Below are positions 37,607 through 46,339 of a stretch of 64,000 nucleotides of DNA, in pieces (the first letter of the stretch is position 1; every line of letters starts with the position of its first letter). This DNA comes from Flavobacteriaceae bacterium LYZ1037 (GTDB taxonomy: Bacteria > Bacteroidota > Bacteroidia > Flavobacteriales > Flavobacteriaceae): contig QFWS01000001.1 in assembly GCA_003144015.1 (NCBI GenBank), positions 310,001-374,000 on the forward strand, given 5' to 3'. Made by a program: the position numbers and the translations under genes. The notes beneath the pieces were generated by a model, which saw only the letters and a list, made by a program, of their open reading frames with translations, ran no database searches and had not been told where the DNA came from.

Positions 37607-38128
37607 ATGATTGAAGAACAGGTAATTTTAGTAAACGAAAATGATGAACAAATAGGTTTAATGCCTAAACTAGAAGCACATCAAAAGGCTTTGTTACATC
37701 GAGCATTTTCTGTATTTGTTTTTAATGATAAAAATGAATTGATGATTCAACAACGTGCTGCACATAAATATCATTCCCCTAACTTATGGACCAATACGTG
37801 TTGTAGTCATCAAAGAGATGGGGAGTCTAACATAGAAGCAGGTAAACGTCGTTTACATGAGGAAATGGGGTTTGTAACTGCTTTAGAAGAATCTATTTCG
37901 TTTATCTATAAAGCGCCTTTTGACAATGGTTTAACCGAGCATGAATACGACCATGTTATGATTGGTTATTATAATGAATCTCCTAAAATTAATCCAGATG
38001 AAGTAGCTAATTGGAAATGGATGTCTTTGGATGCTGTTAAATCTGATATGAAAATCCATCCTGAAATTTACACAGAATGGTTTAAGATTATTTTCGATAA
38101 ATTCTACGAACATATTAATATTACTTAA
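37607..38128 (+). CDS. idi: Isopentenyl-diphosphate delta-isomerase, type I
   Basis: The 173-residue Nudix-fold enzyme has the catalytic cysteine motif TNTCCSHQ (about 63-70), the Nudix-like GKRRLHEEMGF and the catalytic Glu motif LTEHEYDHV (about 110-118). It interconverts isopentenyl and dimethylallyl diphosphate for isoprenoids such as quinones and carotenoids. It lies 2 bp before the PTPS gene, so the two are translated from one transcript. Confidence 0.94.
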   Translation: MIEEQVILVNENDEQIGLMPKLEAHQKALLHRAFSVFVFNDKNELMIQQRAAHKYHSPNLWTNTCCSHQRDGESNIEAGKRRLHEEMGFVTALEESISFIYKAPFDNGLTEHEYDHVMIGYYNESPKINPDEVANWKWMSLDAVKSDMKIHPEIYTEWFKIIFDKFYEHINIT

Positions 38129-38130
38129 AA

Positions 38131-38541
38131 ATGAAAGTAACTGTAAGTAGAAAAGGGCATTTTAATGCGGCACATAGACTATATAGGAAAGATTGGAGCA
38201 ATGAAAAAAATGAAGCTATTTTTGGTAAATGCAACAACCCTAATTTCCATGGTCATAATTACGAACTTATTGTTAGTGTAACGGGCGAAATTGATAACGA
38301 AACAGGCTATGTTATTGACATGAAGATTTTAAAAGATATAATTAAAGAGAACGTAGAAGATGTCTTCGATCATAAAAATTTAAATGAAGATGTTGACGCT
38401 TTTAGAAACTTAAACCCAACTGCAGAAAATATCGTTATTGTTATTTATAATATACTGAGACAAAAATTGAACCTAAATTTAGAATTGGAAGTCACGCTTT
38501 ATGAGACCCCTCGTAATTTTGTAAGCTATTCTGGAGAATAA
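38131..38541 (+). CDS. 6-carboxytetrahydropterin / 6-pyruvoyltetrahydropterin synthase family
   Basis: The 136-residue enzyme has the zinc ligands His15 (FNAAHRL), His40 and His42 (FHGHNY) and the catalytic Cys34 in GKCNNPNFHGHNY. The family converts 7,8-dihydroneopterin triphosphate either to 6-carboxytetrahydropterin (QueD, for queuosine) or to 6-pyruvoyltetrahydropterin. The CNNPN.HGHNY form resembles the eukaryotic PTPS type, so the product is uncertain. It follows idi by 2 bp. Confidence 0.88.
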   Translation: MKVTVSRKGHFNAAHRLYRKDWSNEKNEAIFGKCNNPNFHGHNYELIVSVTGEIDNETGYVIDMKILKDIIKENVEDVFDHKNLNEDVDAFRNLNPTAENIVIVIYNILRQKLNLNLELEVTLYETPRNFVSYSGE

Positions 38542-38592
38542 TATATTGAATCTTTAAGGTTTTTAAAAACTTATAGGTTTATTTTAAATCAT

Positions 38593-39564
38593 ATGAAAAC
38601 CAATTTATACCCCATAAAATTTCACCCTATTTTAAAAGACAAAATATGGGGAGGAAAGAAATTAAAAACACTTCTAAATAAGGACTGTCATTTGCCAAAT
38701 ATTGGTGAGAGCTGGGAAATTAGTGATGTTGAAGGAGACACGTCTATCGTTGCAAATGGCGACCTAGAGAATCAATCATTAAAGCATCTTTTAAGCACAT
38801 ACAAAGCAGATTTAATTGGGAAAAAAAATTATATGGAATTTGGAAACACGTTTCCATTGCTTATTAAATTTATAGATGCTAAAGAAGATTTATCAATTCA
38901 ATTGCACCCTAACGACGAAATTGCAGCAAAACGACATAATTCTTTTGGGAAAACAGAAATGTGGTATGTGATGCAAGCAGATTCAAATTCAAATTTGATA
39001 GTTGGTTTTAATCAAGAAATGACTTCAGATAAATATTTGAAACACCTTAAAGACAATACCTTAACCAAGATTTTAAATTTCGAAAGTGTTATTCCTGGAG
39101 ATACATTTATTATTCGTGAAGGAATTATTCATGCTATTGGTGCAGGGGTATTACTGGCAGAAATTCAACAAACAAGTGATATTACATACAGAATTTATGA
39201 TTGGGATCGAGTTGACAGCCAAGGAAATAAAAGAGAGCTACACACAGATTTAGCGTTTGAAGCCATCAGTTTTAATCTAAAAAATGATTCTAAGGCTGTA
39301 TACAACAAAACAGAGAACCAATCTAATAACATGGTTCGTTGTCCTTATTTTTCCACCAATTATTTAAAAATAACAAAACCTATATTCATAGAAAACACAT
39401 TTGATTCTTTTTTGATTTATATGTGCGTTGAAGGGGAGGTGATAATTTCTGTAGGGACTTATAAAGAAACAATAAAAAAAGGGGAAACTATTTTGGTTCC
39501 GGCAAAAATAAAAACGTTTGAAATTACTTCTAAAAATGCAACACTATTAGAAGTTTATGTTTAA
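38593..39564 (+). CDS. manA: Mannose-6-phosphate isomerase, class I (short form)
   Basis: The 323-residue metalloenzyme has the cupin zinc motif QLHPND (about 101-106), EMWYVM, and PGDTFIIREGIIHAIGAG with the following EIQQTSDITYRIYDWDR. It interconverts mannose-6-phosphate and fructose-6-phosphate in the cytoplasm, feeding GDP-mannose or mannose catabolism. The length is that of the short bacterial type I PMI. It stands 51 bp after the PTPS gene. Confidence 0.92.
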   Translation: MKTNLYPIKFHPILKDKIWGGKKLKTLLNKDCHLPNIGESWEISDVEGDTSIVANGDLENQSLKHLLSTYKADLIGKKNYMEFGNTFPLLIKFIDAKEDLSIQLHPNDEIAAKRHNSFGKTEMWYVMQADSNSNLIVGFNQEMTSDKYLKHLKDNTLTKILNFESVIPGDTFIIREGIIHAIGAGVLLAEIQQTSDITYRIYDWDRVDSQGNKRELHTDLAFEAISFNLKNDSKAVYNKTENQSNNMVRCPYFSTNYLKITKPIFIENTFDSFLIYMCVEGEVIISVGTYKETIKKGETILVPAKIKTFEITSKNATLLEVYV

Positions 39565-39591
39565 TTTTGCATCTAAATAAATTATAATAAA

Positions 39592-39861
39592 ATGGCAAAC
39601 AAAAGAGATTTAAAAAAAGACATCAATTATGTTTTAGGAGACATTATTGAAGCAGTATATGTTTGGGAATATTCAAACACAGATAAAGACAATAAAAAGA
39701 GCGAAGCAATTATTGATGAAGCTATTGCAACATTCGATGAGTTAATTGTAAAAGTGAATGCAAAAAATGTTGAAGATAAAAAGGCTCATTTTAAGGCTAT
39801 TAATAATGAATTAGAAACTAAAGGAAAAGCTTTGATTGAAAAAATTAATAAGCTAGGATAA
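39592..39861 (+). CDS. Small conserved alpha-helical protein, function unknown
   Basis: The 89-residue protein is charged and predicted all-helical (MANKRDLKKDINYVLGDIIEAV; an even spread of Lys and Glu; no Cys, no signal). It resembles small cytoplasmic proteins common in Flavobacteriaceae, without known function. It lies 27 bp after manA and just before the tRNAThr promoter. It begins MANKRDLKKDI, with no closer start. Confidence 0.75.
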   Translation: MANKRDLKKDINYVLGDIIEAVYVWEYSNTDKDNKKSEAIIDEAIATFDELIVKVNAKNVEDKKAHFKAINNELETKGKALIEKINKLG

Positions 39862-39878
39862 AAATTAAAAAAAAATAG

Positions 39879-39908
39879 TTGCATATATAATTTTCAAGAT
39901 TATATTTG
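39879..39908 (+). promoter_or_regulatory. Promoter of the second tRNA-Thr: TTG-N19-TATATTTG
   Basis: TTG at 39879-39881 and TATATTTG at 39901-39908 with 19 nt between them match the consensus fully. Transcription would start just before the tRNA at 39920. Confidence 0.8.
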
Positions 39909-39919
39909 CAACCTGTTTT

Positions 39920-39993
39920 GCCGATGTAGCTCAGCTGGCTAGAGCAGCTGATTTGTAATCAGCAGGTCGTGGGTTCGAGTCCCTCCATCGGCT
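39920..39993 (+). tRNA. tRNA-Thr (anticodon TGT), copy 2
   Basis: A 74-nt cloverleaf identical base for base to the copy at 21854-21927. Here it is a single-gene unit with its own promoter and terminator. Confidence 0.95.
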
Positions 39994-39999
39994 CAAAAT

Positions 40000-40027
40000 A
40001 AGTTCAATAGAAATATTGGACTTTTTT
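40000..40027 (+). terminator. Terminator after the second tRNA-Thr
   Basis: AAGTTCAATA / TATTGGACTT form a 10-bp stem (one G-T) with a GAAA loop, followed by T6. The complementary strand may also serve the convergent PBP gene ending at 40051. Confidence 0.78.
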
Positions 40028-40050
40028 GTTTTAAAGTCATTCTGTTTTCT

Positions 40051-42360
40051 TTAAACCGAATCTTTATCTTTTTTAAGCCATGAAAAGAAACCTTTCTTTT
40101 TTTTCTTTTTAAAGGTGTTTTCCTCTTTGTCACTTCCAAATAACTGCTTAAAAAAACCTTCCTCTTTTGTGAGTTCGCAATTAATTACTTTTAATACTTT
40201 TTCTGATGGTTTTTCAAATGTAGCTTGTGTGAAGTTTTTATAGTCAATGTTTGAATTCAATTTTAGTAGATACTTAGCAAACATGGGTAGTGCAGAATTT
40301 GCTCCTTGGCCAATTCTAGTATTGCTAAAACCAATTTGTTGATTGTCGTTTCCAACCCAAGTTACTGTTACAAGTTTTGGTGTAACACCTACAAACCAAC
40401 CATCTTTATTGTCTTGTGTCGTTCCTGTTTTTCCAGCAATCTCATTGGATAAATTATAGGAGGAACGCAATCTACTAGCTGTTCCGTTATTAACAGTTTC
40501 TTTTAAAAACTCCAACATTATTTGCCTGGTATCATCACTAAAAGCTTTTTCATCAGATTGTATCGGATTTAAATCTTTATAAGAAGCTATTACATTGCCA
40601 TTTTTGTCTTCAATTCTAGTAATAAAGACAGGTTTAGAAGGAATGCTATTATTTACATAAGATGTATATGCAGTTGCCAATTCAATCATACTTAGATTTG
40701 CTGTTCCAAGCGCTATGGAAGGCACTTCTTCTATCTCACTTTTAATTCCCATAGATTTTGCTTGCTCTATAACCTTATTAACTCCAGTTTTTTGCAATAC
40801 TTTTACGGAGATGGTGTTTACCGAACGACTTAAGGCATATTTTAAAGAATAACGTAATTCTTCATCTTCAACTTTAGAAGAATTTTTTGGCGTCCAGTTA
40901 TTAACATCTGTGTAGGTTACTTCCTTAATGGAGAAATAGGAGCATGGATTCATGCCGTTTTCTAATGCAGCAGTATAAACTATGGGTTTAAAGGTAGAAC
41001 CTACTTGTCTTTTGCTTTGGGATACGTGATCATATTGAAAGTATCTATAATCAATTCCTCCAACATATGCTTTTATTGCGCCAGTTTTTGGTTCAAGACT
41101 TAGAAACCCTGCATTTAAAAATTTAGAATAATACTCTAAACTATCAAGTGTTGACATTTGTGCAACTGTAGGTTCATCCCACGAAAATAATTTAGTTTCA
41201 TGTACTTTATTTAACGAATCTTCAATGTCTTTATCAGATAAGTTTTGACTTTTTAAAGCTTGATATTTACTTAAGCGTTTTATTGCAGCCAAGTAAGCTG
41301 GTTTGTTTTTTAACCATGGCGCATTTTGTCCATACCCTTTTTCAAATTGTCGTTGTATGCTCGACATGTGTTCTTGCATAGCTTCTTCTGCATAACGCTG
41401 CATATTATTATCTAAAGTGGTATAAACTTTTAAGCCATCATGATAGATATTGTAAGCCTCTCCCTCTGGATTTTTGTATGACTTTTCTTGAAGAATGGCG
41501 TCTAATTGTTTTTTGATTTCTGCTCGAAAATATGGCGCCAAACCTTGGTTAGGAGCATAGTATTGATAATCCAATTCAATATCTTTTTTAATAACATTTT
41601 CTGCTTCTTTTTCAGTAATATACTCTTGGTTTTTCATCAACATGATAACCAAATCTCTGCGTTGCTGCGATCTTTCTGGATAAAGTCTTGGATTATAACT
41701 ATTATTAGCCTTTAAGGTTCCTACAAGTGTTGCTGCCTGTGATAGATTTAATGATTTTGTTTTTGTGTTGAAAAATTTTAGTGATGCACTTTCAATGCCA
41801 TAGGTGTTATCTGAAAATGGAACTGTATTTAAATATAAAGTAAGAATTTCTTTTTTGGAATAAATGTTTTCAATACGACTTGCAACAATACTCTCTCTTA
41901 GTTTATTTACAACAATACTTAAAAAGCCATAATCTTTTCTTCCAAAAAGGTTTTTAGCCAATTGTAAAGTAATTGTGCTTCCTCCACCAGAGGAGGCATC
42001 AGATAATAAAATAGTTTTAAAAAAAACTCTTAATAAGCTGGTGTTGTCTATTCCGTCATGTTCGTAAAATCTCGAGTCTTCTGTAGCAACTAATGCATCT
42101 ATTAAATGTTGGGGAAAATCATTATAGGTTATAGATTGTCTGTCGTAAATATAAAATTTCCCAATAAGATGGTTATTAGTGTCTAAAACTTGTGTGGCCT
42201 GACTTTGTTTTAAATTTGCTAATTTTTTTGAAGAAGGAATCTCTCCCCAAAAGCCAAAATAGATGCTTCCATAAAAGCTGAGCAATAGTGTGAAAACTAA
42301 TAGAAAACTATAAGTTAAGCGTTTCGCCCATTTTTTTAATTTGTCGTTTTTTAGAATCAT
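40051..42360 (-). CDS. Bifunctional peptidoglycan synthase, PBP1A family (GT51 plus transpeptidase)
   Basis: The 769-residue protein has one N-terminal transmembrane helix (about 16-36). A GT51 glycosyltransferase follows, with EDSRFYEHDGID (catalytic Glu94) and GGSTITLQLAKNLF (126-139). The penicillin-binding transpeptidase has its Ser455 in STFK, SVN at 513-515 and KTGTT at 644-648. The C-terminus is a Lys-rich tail. It polymerises and cross-links peptidoglycan at the inner membrane. It is monocistronic, 86 bp after the DUF4369 lipoprotein gene. A class A PBP is clear; the exact orthologue is not. Confidence 0.94.
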   Translation of the reverse strand: MILKNDKLKKWAKRLTYSFLLVFTLLLSFYGSIYFGFWGEIPSSKKLANLKQSQATQVLDTNNHLIGKFYIYDRQSITYNDFPQHLIDALVATEDSRFYEHDGIDNTSLLRVFFKTILLSDASSGGGSTITLQLAKNLFGRKDYGFLSIVVNKLRESIVASRIENIYSKKEILTLYLNTVPFSDNTYGIESASLKFFNTKTKSLNLSQAATLVGTLKANNSYNPRLYPERSQQRRDLVIMLMKNQEYITEKEAENVIKKDIELDYQYYAPNQGLAPYFRAEIKKQLDAILQEKSYKNPEGEAYNIYHDGLKVYTTLDNNMQRYAEEAMQEHMSSIQRQFEKGYGQNAPWLKNKPAYLAAIKRLSKYQALKSQNLSDKDIEDSLNKVHETKLFSWDEPTVAQMSTLDSLEYYSKFLNAGFLSLEPKTGAIKAYVGGIDYRYFQYDHVSQSKRQVGSTFKPIVYTAALENGMNPCSYFSIKEVTYTDVNNWTPKNSSKVEDEELRYSLKYALSRSVNTISVKVLQKTGVNKVIEQAKSMGIKSEIEEVPSIALGTANLSMIELATAYTSYVNNSIPSKPVFITRIEDKNGNVIASYKDLNPIQSDEKAFSDDTRQIMLEFLKETVNNGTASRLRSSYNLSNEIAGKTGTTQDNKDGWFVGVTPKLVTVTWVGNDNQQIGFSNTRIGQGANSALPMFAKYLLKLNSNIDYKNFTQATFEKPSEKVLKVINCELTKEEGFFKQLFGSDKEENTFKKKKKKGFFSWLKKDKDSV

Positions 42361-42446
42361 CTGTAAAATTTCTCTTTACAAAGTAACGACATATTAAAAA
42401 GAACCGTATAATATGTGTGAAATAAATATGAAAAGAAACGTTGTGT

Positions 42447-43142
42447 TTATTCAGATTTTCTAATGGCTAGATAACCTTCTAAAGCTTTGCCATATTTTGA
42501 ATCTTTAATTGGTGGTGTTAAAGAATTATTTATGGTGTCAAGCCATTTAATTTGAGCATCATAAATTTCAGTTAATGCTAGATATGGAGCTACTTCACTA
42601 TTTTTATTGTTAACTGCAAAATTTACAATATAGAGATATTTGCTTTTTACTAAATTATCTAAGGCTTTATTATTAGCTTCAATTCTAACGGAATCATTTG
42701 ATTTTTTTGCTTCAAAACTTTCTTTAATTAAATCTAAGTTTTTATCGTCGTATCTTGTAATGACTTTTAAAAAATCTTCATAAAGCTTTTGCTGTTTTGA
42801 GCCATTAATTTTAGCATCTTGAACAAAGTTTTTTAACGTGGTATTAATTTCTGTAACACCTTTGTCTGCGAAAAAAACGATTCGTGTATTGTTTTCTTTA
42901 CTATTCTTTTTATCTAAACGCAAATAAAATGCTTCAGGAGATTCTAAATCGCTTTTTAATTCAAATTCTGAAGGTCCATTTAGGAAGATAGAATCAACTA
43001 TAATAATAGAAGAATCTTGTTCTTTTTCAAGATATACAGTTCCTTTTTTTAATCCTTTAACGTGACCTTTAACAATTAGATCCGGATCTTTTCCACAAGA
43101 AACAATAACAATTAACACAAAAAATAGGGCTAGCTTTTTCAT
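42447..43142 (-). CDS. DUF4369 domain lipoprotein
   Basis: The 231-residue protein starts at ATG 43142 (MKKLALFFVLIVIVSCG), a lipoprotein signal with lipid Cys at about residue 16; a longer frame to 43169 adds nine residues before the signal and is not preferred. DUF4369 is seen at about 22-125 (VKGHVKGLKKGTVYLEK; PEAFYLRLD; FADKGVTEIN). In longer relatives this domain precedes a thioredoxin domain, which is missing here. It may be a stand-alone envelope adaptor. It lies 52 bp after the DUF819 gene. Confidence 0.78.
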   Translation of the reverse strand: MKKLALFFVLIVIVSCGKDPDLIVKGHVKGLKKGTVYLEKEQDSSIIIVDSIFLNGPSEFELKSDLESPEAFYLRLDKKNSKENNTRIVFFADKGVTEINTTLKNFVQDAKINGSKQQKLYEDFLKVITRYDDKNLDLIKESFEAKKSNDSVRIEANNKALDNLVKSKYLYIVNFAVNNKNSEVAPYLALTEIYDAQIKWLDTINNSLTPPIKDSKYGKALEGYLAIRKSE

Positions 43143-43194
43143 AAAAAGATTTAGAATTTTGGAGCGCAAATATCATATAAAAAATAATTAAATA

Positions 43195-44505
43195 CTAACC
43201 TCCAGCTGCTAATTTCATTAAAATAGTACAACCTATTGCTGCTATGGTTCCAATGGCATAACCAAAGACAGCCAGAAGGACACCTACAGTTGCTAAAGAT
43301 GGATGGAATGCGGAAGCTACAATAGGAGCAGAGGCTGCACCACCAACATTTGCCTGACTTCCTACAGCCAAAAAGAAGTATGGTGCTTTAATGATTTTTG
43401 CAATTATTATTAAAAGTATGGCATGTATACTCATCCAAATTAATCCAACAGCTATTAAACCTGGATTATCAAAAATCGACATTAAATCTATTTTCATACC
43501 AATAGAAGCAACTAAAATATATATAAAGACACTACCAAATTTACTTGCTCCAGCTCCTTCATAATTTTTGGCTTTTGTAAAAGATAATAATATGGCAACC
43601 AGGGTTGCAATACTTATCATCCAAAAGAATTGAGAATCTAAGAATGTAAATGTGTTTCTTAAGGTTTTAGATTCTATATTGGCTACAACACCTTCAAAAT
43701 AAGGAGCTAGAAAATTGGCAGAAATGTGAGCGACACTTACCGTTCCAAAAGCAATAGCAACAATAATCATGATGTCGGTTAAAGATGGATTTCTTTTAAC
43801 ACTTTTAGCAAATGAAGTTACCTTTTCTTTTAAAGCTTCAATAGCTGAATTGTCTGCACCTAACCATTTATCAATAGCTTTAGAACGACCAATACCAATT
43901 AATATTATAGCCATCCAAATATTGGCAACTACAATATCTATAAAGACCATTTTACCATATTCAGATTGATTGTATTCAAATATTTCAAGCATGGCAGTTT
44001 GGTTAGCTCCTCCACCAATCCAGCTTCCAGCAAGCGTAGAAAGTCCTCTCCATACGGCATCTGGACCAACACCACCAACAGTTTCTGGAGATACCATAGA
44101 AACTAGTAGAATGGCAATTGGTCCTCCAATTACAATTCCAAGGGTTCCTGTTAAGAACATAACTAGTGCTTTCCAACCTAAATTAAATACAGCTTTTAAA
44201 TCAATACTTAAAGTCATAAGCACTAAAGCAGCAGGTAATAAATAACGACTAGACACATAATATAGACTGGTACTGTGATTTACAACTTCTCCAGTTTCTG
44301 AAGTCGTTTGCCATTCTGGAGCTATTAATCCAGACGTAGTTAAAACGGCAGGAAGCATATAGGCCATAAAAAGACCTGGAATAATTTTATAAAACTTTGG
44401 CCAAAATCCGGTTTTTATAGATTCGGTATAAAAAATAAAACCTAACGTTAACATTAGGAGTCCAAATACAATAGTGTCGTCAGTAAAAATTGGTGCTTGT
44501 TGCAT
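43195..44505 (-). CDS. DUF819 family membrane protein
   Basis: The 436-residue protein has about 10-12 transmembrane helices and the DUF819 signatures GSWIGGGANQTAM (about 160-172), FGSVFIYILVASIGMKIDL and VGSQANVGGAASAPIVA. The fold and motif duplication suggest a transporter; some members have been linked to amino-acid or osmolyte flux, which I cannot confirm. It is followed by the DUF4369 lipoprotein gene on the same strand. Confidence 0.88.
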   Translation of the reverse strand: MQQAPIFTDDTIVFGLLMLTLGFIFYTESIKTGFWPKFYKIIPGLFMAYMLPAVLTTSGLIAPEWQTTSETGEVVNHSTSLYYVSSRYLLPAALVLMTLSIDLKAVFNLGWKALVMFLTGTLGIVIGGPIAILLVSMVSPETVGGVGPDAVWRGLSTLAGSWIGGGANQTAMLEIFEYNQSEYGKMVFIDIVVANIWMAIILIGIGRSKAIDKWLGADNSAIEALKEKVTSFAKSVKRNPSLTDIMIIVAIAFGTVSVAHISANFLAPYFEGVVANIESKTLRNTFTFLDSQFFWMISIATLVAILLSFTKAKNYEGAGASKFGSVFIYILVASIGMKIDLMSIFDNPGLIAVGLIWMSIHAILLIIIAKIIKAPYFFLAVGSQANVGGAASAPIVASAFHPSLATVGVLLAVFGYAIGTIAAIGCTILMKLAAGG

Positions 44506-44570
44506 GTGTTATAGTTTGAAGTTGCAAAATACCAAAATAAATGGGTATAAAAAAAGCAACTTTTTTAAAG

Positions 44571-44738
44571 TCACTTTTTTTCTGATTTTTTGGGTTCTCT
44601 ATGATGCTCTTTTAGATATTGCATAAGCATCCATTCAATCTGACCATTGGTGCTCCTAAACTCGTCTGAAGCCCATTTTTCTATGGCTTTGAGCATCTCT
44701 TCATTAATTCTTAACGCAAAGGCTTTCTTTTTTGACAT
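44571..44738 (-). CDS. Arc-type ribbon-helix-helix small protein
   Basis: The 55-codon gene (168 bp with TGA stop) encodes MSKKKAFALRINEEMLKAI then a helix-rich part ending HHREPKKSEKK. The first strand, KKAFALRIN, followed by helices EEMLKAIEKWASDEF and STNGQIEWMLMQYLKEH, is the Arc/MetJ-type RHH fold. It would bind DNA or another protein as a dimer. It starts 1 bp after the hydrolase stop and is the last gene of the SPFH operon. In other bacteria Arc-like genes also sit next to SPFH genes, so it is part of this system rather than a stray antitoxin. Confidence 0.8.
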   Translation of the reverse strand: MSKKKAFALRINEEMLKAIEKWASDEFRSTNGQIEWMLMQYLKEHHREPKKSEKK

Positions 44739-44739
44739 A

Positions 44740-45672
44740 TTATTTTTTTATAAATGCTTCGACAGAATTTATTAATTCTTCAGACAATGAAAAATCTGGT
44801 GTATAATAAGATTTTAAATTGTCTTCGTCTTTATCAATTGTTTTTAACACATGATTCATGTTTTCTATAATTACTAATTCTGAATCTGGTTTAGCTTCAT
44901 GTAGTTTATTAGCCTCTTCAACTTTTACCTGAAGATCTTTTGTCCCGTTTATAATAAGTACAGGAATGCTTATTTTTTTTATTTCTTCTGAAGGGTTATA
45001 AGCCATCCAAGTAAAAAAAAATGGTTGATTGGGTTTGCTAAATAAATGAGCCAAAGCAGGATTCACGGTTTCTATGGTGCCAGTTTCTTTAAGCTCGGTT
45101 ATTTGTGCTTTTGCCATGTTGGACATGTCTTGGCTAACTTGCTTGTAACTGTTAATAATAAAAGTCCCCATGTCTTCGCTTATTCCTGCTAACGAAATAT
45201 ATTTATCCACATTTTTGTTTTGAGTAGCTAACATGGCAACTAACGAACCTTGGCTATGTCCAATTAATGTAATACTGCTAAAACGGTTATCTTCTTTATA
45301 ATGCTTTATGGCAAGCGTAGCATCATCTACAAAACGGTAAAAATCTAAATCTCCCATCATGAATTTTAAATTTTCTTCTGTTGAGTTACGTTTATCATAT
45401 CTATAAAAAGCAATGCCTCTAGTATTTAAACTATCTGCTAATTGCTTTATATATTCAGCTTTTATATTTACTCCAGCTTGATTTCCATTTCTATCTACAT
45501 TTCCAGAACCATGAATAAAAATAACTAAAGGCTGATTTTTTAATTCTTTGTTATAAGATAGTGTGCCTGGAAGTTGAATACTGTCATTCTTTAATAGAAT
45601 TTCTTCTGAAATGATATGTTCTTGCGAAAACATCAAACAGCTAAAAAATATTAAAATAAGTGTTATTTTCAT
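44740..45672 (-). CDS. Alpha/beta hydrolase, exported, active-site complete
   Basis: The 310-residue protein has a signal peptide (cleavage after CLMFSQ, ~17). The alpha/beta-hydrolase motifs are FIHGSGNVDRNGNQ (oxyanion loop), GHSQGS with Ser140 as nucleophile, TKDLQV (acid) and NMNHVL (His). It is therefore a likely esterase or peptidase-type hydrolase in the periplasm. It overlaps the DUF1648 gene by 1 nt (TAATG) and precedes the Arc gene by 1 bp. A paralogue without the Ser lies at 47456-48382. Substrate is unknown. Confidence 0.88.
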   Translation of the reverse strand: MKITLILIFFSCLMFSQEHIISEEILLKNDSIQLPGTLSYNKELKNQPLVIFIHGSGNVDRNGNQAGVNIKAEYIKQLADSLNTRGIAFYRYDKRNSTEENLKFMMGDLDFYRFVDDATLAIKHYKEDNRFSSITLIGHSQGSLVAMLATQNKNVDKYISLAGISEDMGTFIINSYKQVSQDMSNMAKAQITELKETGTIETVNPALAHLFSKPNQPFFFTWMAYNPSEEIKKISIPVLIINGTKDLQVKVEEANKLHEAKPDSELVIIENMNHVLKTIDKDEDNLKSYYTPDFSLSEELINSVEAFIKK

Positions 45673-46175
45673 TATTTGTTAATTCTAATAAGTTGAATAA
45701 TTAATAATATTGGTAATATGATACTACTTGATATAACTATGGGTAATAACCACACACCTAATGATGTCTCTTTGCCCATTCCAGCTTGAAGCATAACATA
45801 TTGAATGTATAGCAACAACAGCATAACAAAAAAGTTAATAACCCTAACGGTTCTTGTGCTTAAACGATAGTTTTTTAAAGCATTTTCTTCGGTAATATTA
45901 ACCATATAATTATGTATATGAGGAAATCTATTTATTATAAAGAGTAATGTTGTTATAAGCAGTGAAACAAAAGGTAAAATCCATATATTAATAGTTTTCC
46001 CATAAGCATCTGCTTCTCCTTTGGCATTAAAATGAGTTGGAATGGTTTCAGACAAGTTTGGATAAGACGTGAAGGTAAAAACAAACATACAAATAATGCC
46101 TAATACTGTTAAAGCAATTAATGTTTTATCAATTGGAGCTAAGGGTATTTGAATTTTAGGTCTATGCGTTTTCAT
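45672..46175 (-). CDS. DUF1648 (SdpI-like N-terminal) membrane protein
   Basis: The 167-residue protein has four transmembrane helices (about 17-37, 65-84, 110-128, 138-163). The DUF1648 pattern PTHFNAKGEADAYGKT (about 46-61) lies in the first extracytoplasmic loop. It resembles the N-terminal half of SdpI, the immunity/signalling protein against the SdpC toxin in Bacillus, but no toxin gene is visible. It starts 1 bp after the DUF4177 stop and overlaps the hydrolase start by 1 nt. Confidence 0.85.
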   Translation of the reverse strand: MKTHRPKIQIPLAPIDKTLIALTVLGIICMFVFTFTSYPNLSETIPTHFNAKGEADAYGKTINIWILPFVSLLITTLLFIINRFPHIHNYMVNITEENALKNYRLSTRTVRVINFFVMLLLLYIQYVMLQAGMGKETSLGVWLLPIVISSSIILPILLIIQLIRINK

Positions 46176-46176
46176 A

Positions 46177-46335
46177 TTATCTGTTTTTATCCCGTTCTAA
46201 AACAATTCTAGCAGAATTTTCAGCAATATGAATTACTCTCCATCCAGACATGGCAAATTGATTCAGGGCTTCCTCTAAACGTTCATTGTTATTAGTTAAG
46301 CCCATTTTCCAAGAAATAACCTTGTATTCTTTCAT
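46177..46335 (-). CDS. DUF4177 domain small protein
   Basis: The 52-codon gene encodes MKEYKVISWKMGLTNNNERLE, then LNQFAMSGWRVIHIAENSARIVLERDKNR with a TAA stop. Short proteins with this pattern (YKVI..., GWRV...) belong to DUF4177, small beta-alpha folds of unknown function. It starts 4 bp after the SPFH stop and ends 1 bp before the DUF1648 start, so it is translated with them. Confidence 0.78.
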   Translation of the reverse strand: MKEYKVISWKMGLTNNNERLEEALNQFAMSGWRVIHIAENSARIVLERDKNR

Positions 46336-46339
46336 AGTA

